The notes below the pieces were generated by a model that made no database searches, was not told the origin of the DNA, and worked only from the letters and a program-made list of their open reading frames with translations. Of a DNA stretch of 64,000 nt, positions 56,551-64,000 are shown piece by piece. The DNA is taken from positions 793,538,979 through 793,602,978 of the forward strand of contig OX336389.2 of NCBI GenBank assembly GCA_946902985.2, read 5' to 3'. Numbering within the stretch: position 1 is the first letter of the stretch; each line of letters opens with the position of its first letter. Position numbers and translations under genes: made by a program. Source of the DNA: Meconema thalassinum. Taxonomy: Eukaryota > Arthropoda > Insecta > Orthoptera > Tettigoniidae.

Positions 56551-57818
56551 CAGTGTGGGTTAGATGTAGCTCCCTAGTTTTAAATGTTCATAAGTTTTTT
56601 GTTAAAAAATATATTCACATGGAACCGTTTGTGGTCCGTTCTCAGGACCATGACAATGTGTGTACCACACTAAAATTGCACATACTCCCCTGCCTTGTTG
56701 ATAAACGGCGTAAAAGTACAGAAATATCATCAATTGACTTCTCCAGTAAATCATGTGGTACATTTCGGAGGACAACTGAGATTCTCTCCTCTAGTTCGTC
56801 AAGAGTGCATGGCTTTGTTCGGTACACTCCTTCTCTTGCCAAACCCCACAAAAAGATGTCACAAGGAGTGAGGTCAGGACTTCTAGCAGGCCATCAATGT
56901 GGTCCTCGCCGTCGTAGCTAACGTCTTGGAAAGTGGTCATCCAGCGCGATTCGCGAATGATTAAGGCAAAATGAGGTGGAGCTCCGTCTTGCTGAAAAAT
57001 AATATCAGCACAATTGTCCTATTGTGATATCAATTGCCACGCATATTCATTCAGCATCTGGCGATACCAGTACCTGTTCACGGTATCTCTTAATATGAAT
57101 GGAACAATGATACGATCCGTGGTCATATCGCACAAGACTGTCACTTTTTGTCGATGTTGAAATTTTTCAACTATTATTCCTGGATGTTTTTCCGCCCAAA
57201 AATGGCAGTTGTGGCGATTGACGAATCCCCCAATGCGAGAAACCACCTCATAGCTCCAGATCATGTTTTTGAACACACCTGGCCAATCGTTATACCATGG
57301 CAGCATTATTTCCTCATATTCCATTCACCTGCAACAATCCTCTAACGAGAATTCCTGAACATGATGGGGTTTCCAGGGTCTCCAAACTAGGTATTTCTTT
57401 AACACAACATGCAAATAATGCCTGCTGATTGCACTCTCACAAGCTGCCAGGCGTGTTGATTTATCAGGACTGCGAGTGGATAACTCCCTCACTTCACTAC
57501 ATCTCCTGGTGATCGCACTTCCAAAGGTCGTCTACTTTTTGGTTTATCCGCAAAAATCCAGTTGTCATTAGCTTGTTGTGGCATTTCCTAATGGATTTAT
57601 CATCAAGTGTGACATGAGGACCATGAACATCCCGCCACCATCGCTGAACAAGGGATACAGATCGCCACACTTCAACTACGAAGCAACCTGGGCACCTACA
57701 GTTCTGCCATCTCGTCGTTCAATGGGATACTATTACAAAACAATATCCATTAATAAATACCAACAGTTATAAAAGTTATGGACATTCTATACTAGAAAGC
57801 TACATATAACCCACCCTG
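56551..57818 (-). pseudogene. Mariner element with degraded transposase
   Basis: TIRs of about 50 bp share gtgggtta, atgtagct and cctagt-like text (56551-56600 and, inverted, 57769-57818). The length of 1268 bp is typical. Minus strand: the linker has TRLAACESAISRHYLHVVLK and RPWKPHHVQEFS (57450-57340); the catalytic half has GGFVNRHNCHFWAEKHPGII and VTVLCDMTTDRIIVPFILRD (57324-57019); after broken frames, WGLAREGVYRTKPCTLDELE and NVPHDLLEKSIDDIS (56851-56642). A 3' TA follows on the right; the left flank has mutated. Confidence 0.85.
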
Positions 57819-59011
57819 TAGTTCTCTTTTTCATTATAACCTCAAACGGTTATTTAATCTTCCATGACTTGACATGGCGACGACGGGAACGCAATGTAAT
57901 GGCTACGTACTCACTGGACCGTAGATTCGGCTTAATTTACATTACTCTGAAATACATCGAAAGATATATGAGAGAGAAAATGCATTTTTATAAAGTAAGA
58001 AAAACGGTTGCACCAAATTTCCTTGAATTCTGAAATTGGGTATTTAATTTTCGGTAGAAATGAGGCGTTTAATTAACATACACTATGTTCCGTACGGCTG
58101 TAGTGGTCTTGAAATTTGGAACACCGTTCTTAACATTTCACAAACATAGTGTTCTTTATGTTCGTAAGGAATTGAATGCACTACAAGCATAAAAAGAAAG
58201 GCCACAGAAAGGCAATTAAGAAGTTTTTGCATTAAGTCATATTAACTATTAACTATCTTTGAACTAAAATGTTTCATAATTTCTAATACAGTATGTGTCA
58301 GTTTGATTATCTCTCTTCGTCCTGGGGCCGAAAACCTCGATATTAGGCCCCTTAAAACAACAATTATCATCATCATCATATCTCTTCATCCTGCTGAGAG
58401 ACATGGAAAAAAAGACTGCCTGCGAATCTTAATTGCGTTTAATCCTAATAAGTGCAAGGTATTTTTGTAGGTACGATATTCAGGAACTTGTATCAACGTG
58501 GTGTTCAGCGCACACACGTATTAAGCATAATGTTGTCTTTTTAAGTGTGTATAATAGAAATTAATTCGAGGCCAGATGTGTGAAAGAGGATGTACCAAAG
58601 AAACCATAAACTAATCATTCAGTACAGCCTTTGTGATCACCATGATTGAATCGTTGGTTCTCTGTACAATTTACAATGTGCCACGCTCAATCTAATAGGG
58701 CACACTCGAGCTGACCGACTTAAAAGTTTCAAAAACTAGATTATTTAGGCTACTCTGTAAAATGGTTTCTAATAGTGTATTTCAATGCGTACACCTCCAG
58801 TCTCCCACTCGTTTTCACTCAGCTACATATTGTACAAAGATGATACTTAGAAATAACATTCTGATTGTTGATGAACGTTGTGCCCGTATCCACTTGTGCA
58901 TATTGGAGATCACAGGCACATATTCTAAGCCCATGTGCCATATCAGAAGAAAATCGGATCAGCGGAAGCCGAGATATGAGCAGTTTTAGTGATAGAGGAT
59001 TTCTCCCACTG
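57819..59011. other. No gene; retroelement 3' tail at 58318-58380
   Basis: The text ggggccgaaaacctcgatat, then taggccccttaaaacaacaa and a (atc)n tail, matches the 3' end at 54770-54840. Nothing else stands out. Confidence 0.45.
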
Positions 59012-59044
59012 TGACGTCAGAGGATAGCTCCGTGCAGTATAAAT
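59012..59044 (+). promoter_or_regulatory. Promoter-like block: CRE (TGACGTCA) and TATA box
   Basis: A perfect tgacgtca (59012-59019) lies 19 bases upstream of tataaat (59038-59044), followed by GC-rich text with ccagactc about 15-20 bases on. This is a textbook layout for RNA polymerase II initiation. Downstream is a short tandem repeat rather than a recognisable coding exon, so the transcript is unknown. It may be the promoter of a retroelement LTR or of a host gene. Confidence 0.45.
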
Positions 59045-59133
59045 TGAGGGCCCGGCCAGACTCAAGCTTCGCTGGCTCGACGTCGCTGGGCAAGGAAGGA
59101 AGGGAGGACTCTAGGACAAGGTACAGTACAACT

Positions 59134-59249
59134 CACTTCTCCGCAGCGCATGGTTCTGAGACAGTCAGACACACTTCTCCGCAGCGCCAGGGCACTGAGA
59201 CAGTACTATTCACTTCTCCGCAGCGCATGGTCGCTGAGTCTTCGCCGTG
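59134..59249 (+). repeat. Three-copy tandem repeat, 38-39 bp
   Basis: Units start at 59134, 59172 and 59211 with cacttctccgcagcgc, each ending in ctgag(acagt). It lies about 100 bases downstream of the TATA box. Confidence 0.8.
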
Positions 59250-62200
59250 TGAAATCTTCGCAGTACATGGTTACTGATACTATGCTACATTTTATACTTA
59301 GGGGCATGGTCGCCGTTACTTCATACAAATACTTTGAACCATCGGACCAAGTGATGGTCAAAAGTGTTAGTCATTTTTTCGTACAGTGGAACATTGAATA
59401 TTTTCCAAAGGTACTCTCTCAAGTGATAGGCATTAACATGCAGTCAACACTTTGTGAATTTCAACTGCATCAAGACATATGGTAGACTTAGTCTACAAAG
59501 CCACATTTAAATATTTGGAGTATTTTACTTCCAACTCACCAGATACAAGCTTTGTCTTGGTAACAGTAAGAACAACCACGACATCATATCAATACTTCAT
59601 TAGATACCAGTCTTGCTTGGTAAGATCACTTAGCCGACGTTTGGGACCAGCTGTGTCTAACGCTGTCGGGGGAATGCATAATTCCACCCATAGGGTCATC
59701 GAGAACATCAGGTCTTTACCACAGCAAAATAAGACTGTATGAGTATCGAAATCGTACTGAATGTGTCACTGTTGCGTCTATGTTACGTCTGGTATCTCTT
59801 ACCATGGATCTCAAAGATCAAGTCCCTTTAATGCAAATAGCCACAGCTATTAGAACATTCATCATGAACATTATTATTCAAGAATATTTCGAAGCAACGA
59901 AGAAACTAGCCGTTATGTCTTGCTAGACTGATTGCGGGTAGAAAATGGAGGCCGATACCAGGATTATATGTGCGGGTCCAAATGGGACCGAAGAATGGAA
60001 CAGTCTGGTTCTAACCAGATTTTCATCGTCAACATCTACAATAATGTAAGCTACATTTGATTTATTCTTATGCTTAGTTATTCGGAATTCTCCATTTCTA
60101 CAGATTTATCAACACAAAATTTTCTTTTGTAATTTGCTGTCGCAAATTAGGCTTCGAGGCTTTGGAGGCCTAGGTCTGGACATTTCTTGTGTTCAGATAT
60201 TTGGATTCGATGATTTGAATCTATGGACAACTTCATTAGCATTTAGTTTGATTTTGTTATTTTTCTAATCACGGTCATCAGCCGTAGGATCGGTGGATAT
60301 TAAAATATATTTAGGTAGAGGAATGGATATTTTCCTATTTAAGAATTCGAGCTTGATTGTTCTCGAATTGTTTTGTGAATCTAATTCCGGGTTGGAAGTA
60401 ATAATAATAATAATAATAATAATGATTTAATAATAACAATAATTTTCATTTTTCTGGAATATTGATAATAATAATTTGGTAACTTCTAATAATCATACCA
60501 TGTCATGTGGATTATCAGTTTGATATCTGAAACACTTTAACTACTTCGGATCATTTCTTCTCCGAATGTTAGTGGTTAGACGCACGCCCACATTCTGAAA
60601 TAACAGAATAATATTGGAAGCATTTATTAATTGCGTTATACAGTCAAATTTTTTGGAGACACGGAAGATTATCAAAATGGGAAATAAAATGAATTTATAA
60701 ATTAGGGTTTGCTTGAATTTATATAAATAGTAAATTGTTTGGATAACGTCGTTATGTGAAACGTTTGACCATGAGTAGACACGAAATAAAGGGACCGGGA
60801 ATTAATGTGATGGTAAAATTTGTAGTAAACTCACTGGAGGAGCTTACTGGCTTCCTAGTCTTCCAGTTGGATAACAAGCAATGGCTTGATTATCATAATA
60901 ATTTGTGATATGAATAATATGAGGAGAAATGTTGTGTGTGGAAATAGTTGAATTATGTCATTCAAATTGTGCAATTAAGTCACAGGAATGAAGTCGTCGT
61001 TACGTGAAGCATCAACCATTGTGAGGGTTAGATGGCTTTTATAAAATATGTTGAAACATATGGAAGTAAAAATATATAATTACGAATCACATTTTCGTCG
61101 AGTTAGATAACCAATAGTTATTTCATGCAACCATCACAGTTACGTTTCACATTTGATTTTCTCGTGTTCTACAGATATGTTCCTAGTACTTGTCAATCCG
61201 AGTTTATTGTAGATAAACCTTTAATTCCATCGATACCTTGCCGTTTGTCAAATACAAAATGTGATCAGGTGATTATTGACACATTAATATAATGGGCCGG
61301 TGCTAACGATTATATTGTCATTTACTGAACAGCCACTACCATTTCAAGGATATTTGTGATCCTATTGAAGTTATAAATATTATAAAGGTATAAAATTTTG
61401 TAAAGATTAATATTTTCATATTCTACTGAAGAATAATAGTAATTTTGGTGATAGTATTTGTTACTATTTTTGATGAGAATTTTCAGAATAATATTTTCAA
61501 TAATTTGAAAGCTTAATGTTTGAATGATTTAGTTAACTTTTGGATTAATGTTTTGGTAAATCTTTCGATCCATGAATTTATAGTTGAGTCATGCACTCAT
61601 GATTGTTATTTTCGGATCGAGAACAGATGATGTAATAAATATTTTGCTCACCATCGAAGTTCTTCGAATCCATGCTCATAGTGTTTAAACATGGTTATTT
61701 AATGATGCTTAGATGTCCTACAAATCGTTATTTTTGTAATTATCTCATTGCTATGATATTTAATGTACCAATTTTGAAAGCAAATGATGATTATTGGAAA
61801 GTGATAGTTTTTCGTTTAAGCAAATGAACTTATAAACAAAGTGATTTTTTTACTAACAAGTGAATCAGTTAAAAAAATATAATTTCTTTCAACAAGTGAA
61901 TACTAGTCAAGTAGGATTCAGGCTGGACGATTTAGTTTGCCCTGAATAACCTATCGTTGTATATAAAATATTTGAACAAAGCCAACAGGACTTTGTTTGA
62001 ATCCAACAGTGTTCATGTGTTGATAATTCTGTTTTGTATATAAAGTGTATGAATGCATTCTCAATGCCTTTATGGCATTCTTTTAGATTCAATTTTAAAT
62101 TATAAATTAGATGAAATTCTTTTATGATTTGTGGTATTTTCAAAGTCTCCCTTCTACCCTTATTGTTGCATCGAGCCGAAAATCAGTAAAGCATTTTTTG

Positions 62201-63182
62201 ATTTTGTTTGTTATTGTAATTTTAACCCATATGGCGCCCTGAGATGTTAAAATTGTCGTGCTGACTGATTTTTGGTAAAATGCATATGTGGTCGTTGGAC
62301 TTCGGTCTAAACGCGCACAACGTGGCTCAAAGCATAACTAGACTAAAGTTATTGCCTTAATGCCAAGAGACATTAACTTTCAAGAACATGGAGAATCACT
62401 TCAGTGCTCGTCTTCTCAATGTTGAACCCACACGACATTCTATCTTCTGTATAAAAGCCCAACGTTACGCAGGAATCAATGCGGTTACAGAAAGAGGTCA
62501 CATATGATGTGCGTGATGCTGAACGTGTCCTGTGTACCGAACCACTGCTTCAAAATCAGCACAAGGTTTATTTTACCTCCGCAGGCGGTTCTGAGGAGTG
62601 GCACCCGGTAAAGAGTCCCAGAGTCCATCAGATTGGACCTAATATTAAATAAGAGTCTGACGGTAAGTATATAAAAAACGAACACAGTTGAAGTTTGTCA
62701 AAAGAATCTAAACCGCAGATATTTGCGAAACACTCCAATGTTGCCAACTTACCTGAATATTGAAATCCCATAGCGTAATAGTCTTCCAAACACATTGGTT
62801 GGAAACTATAAAGCAAATATGAAACAGCACTACATAATGCTCTAATTAGTTCGGCCGGAACAGCTACTAGCTTGTCGTGATCGTAAATTAATTGCTCGCT
62901 GTATTGTATTTAGTTCAACCACGAGGAAGGTCGTTGTCATAATGGGTAATAGTAGTGCCATTAGAGGTCCTCGTTAGTGCTAATTTACTTATCAAAAATT
63001 GTGTTGAAATTGTTATTAAGGATGGTATGATAGCCGTTTACTGCTGGTAGCTTGTGATAATACAATTTGGAAAATTGGTTAAGATTGAACTGAATATGTA
63101 AGGTTCAACAATTGTGTGCCCAAATAAATCTTCGTTTGCATTGTTAACTGAAAAACTACTTTTTATGAGCCAATGAAATTTT
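59250..63182. other. AT-rich stretch without a recognised gene
   Basis: A (taa)n run lies at 60399-60423. A perfect tggcgccc at 62231-62238 and a splice-like segment at 62583-62661 were examined but not accepted as features. No frame carries a family motif. Confidence 0.4.
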
Positions 63183-64000
63183 AGCCTATTTTCATCTATG
63201 AAAAAATAGGCTTATGTGATGACTTTTCTTCCGTGTGTGCGTGTGTGTATGTGTGTGTGTCCCTAACAAAATCTAAACGGGCGAAGCGATTTCAATGATC
63301 ATCAGTAAGTGCATACTGCTACCTTGCCTGATCTCGACCACGCCTTTCAAATTTTAATAAGTCATAACAATCCAACATGGTGGCCGCGTGAAATATTTGA
63401 CTGGCACTCTATTATCTCCGTAACTGTTACCGATATCACCCTGAAATCTTGTACGGTAATAAAGGGTACTACTACAAGTTTACCTATGTGAGATTCAAAA
63501 ACTTGTTATGTAGAAAACTCATATGGCGGCCAAGTGAAGTTGAAACATATAAATAGTTTTTTCTCGCGATTTAATCATCCTGGTGCAGCGAAACGTGGTA
63601 AAGCAAATGTTTATATACATCAAAATGCACTGACTTCTAATTTACTTCAATTGTTTACATAACCTCAAGATGGCAACTGTGCAAATTTTAAAATCTCGTT
63701 TTTATTTCTTGCGTCCTAATCATTAGATTGAAGTTTTCATAAGAAACCTACGCAATAATTTTCATGTATTAGTACGTAACTCAATGGCCTACATGTACTG
63801 TATAGCAATCCAACATGCAGACCATCCGAAATATTTAGACGGCTCTCAATATCTAAGAATCTATTAGAGCAATCAGACTGAAATTCTGTATGTTGACGAG
63901 GATATTAACTTATGTTCACCTATGGCACTTTTAATAACATGGTTATCACAACACCAACATGGCGCCCAAGCGAAATTTAAACATTTAAATAGAATTTACT
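63183..64000 (-). mobile_element. HINE-like element, minus strand, runs off the window
   Basis: It begins with the inverted 3' hairpin agcctattttc / gaaaaaataggct, then a (GT)n tract and the inverted cgctcccgccgtttag-like block. Inverted cores (caacatggtggcc and variants) lie near 63371, 63520, 63663, 63811 and 63953, spaced 142-149. The 5' end is beyond 64000. Confidence 0.7.

Noticed and set aside
62231..62238. tggcgccc, identical to the start of a lysine-tRNA primer binding site, suggesting an LTR upstream
   Set aside because: Only eight bases match, no paired LTR was found, and no gag/pol coding follows.
62583..62661. Splice-bounded segment (ctccgcag / acg-gtaagtat) with a 21-codon frame
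   Set aside because: All frames hit a stop within the segment; it could be a last exon but nothing supports it.

Overview
The window reads as a stretch of a large, repeat-rich animal genome, most likely an insect and perhaps a polyneopteran such as an orthopteran. The evidence is spliceosomal signals, tRNA-derived SINEs, RTE-type and CR1/jockey-type LINEs, several mariner lineages, hAT and P elements, and AT-rich filler. The species guess is inference only. No complete host gene is visible. The best host candidate is one small exon at 45516-45597 that encodes a membrane-spanning helix and sits in a long intron-like interval.

Layout. 1-1420: worn array with a landmark about every 140 bp. 3121-3535: SINE. 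4170-16800: one RTE-type LINE on the minus strand, split by two later insertions. The first (5881-9047) is a 3.2-kb TA-flanked element with roughly 480-bp inverted repeats and a degenerate intron-containing gene of a family I cannot name. The second (9724-15953) is a 6.2-kb element with very long modular inverted repeats, AGTAGGGG termini and a 6-bp target duplication. These are Polinton/Maverick-like hallmarks, and it carries a broken gene with BIR (inhibitor-of-apoptosis) domains. 16931-18762 and 22665-25531: Helentron/HINE-like elements built of units of about 145 bp; more copies lie at 28900-29134, 32530-32900 and 63183-64000. 20197-21250: fold-back element derived from a mariner. 25710-28680: second RTE-like LINE. 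29550-30315: two SINEs. 31080-32095: mariner. 35391-35614: nearly intact SINE with its target duplication.

39998-42852: hAT element with 8-bp duplications and a GTF2IRD2-like transposase, itself hit by a SINE. 43529-45053: mariner containing a fold-back MITE. 46880-50530: CR1/jockey-type LINE abutting an RTE-like LINE. 50720-55694: the two ends of a mariner enclosing a short retroelement, which in turn encloses a P-like THAP element (52481-54441). 55728-57818: SINE, MITE and mariner. 59012-59250: CRE plus TATA promoter-like block followed by a short tandem repeat. The rest is AT-rich sequence with no gene I can support.

Almost every coding trace is a decayed mobile element. The two strongest leads for new biology are the BIR-carrying element at 9724-15953 and the unclassified transposon at 5881-9047. 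Nested reading frames allow both insertion sites and target duplications to be read to the base. The third lead is the nucleosome-sized periodicity of the HINE-like family.
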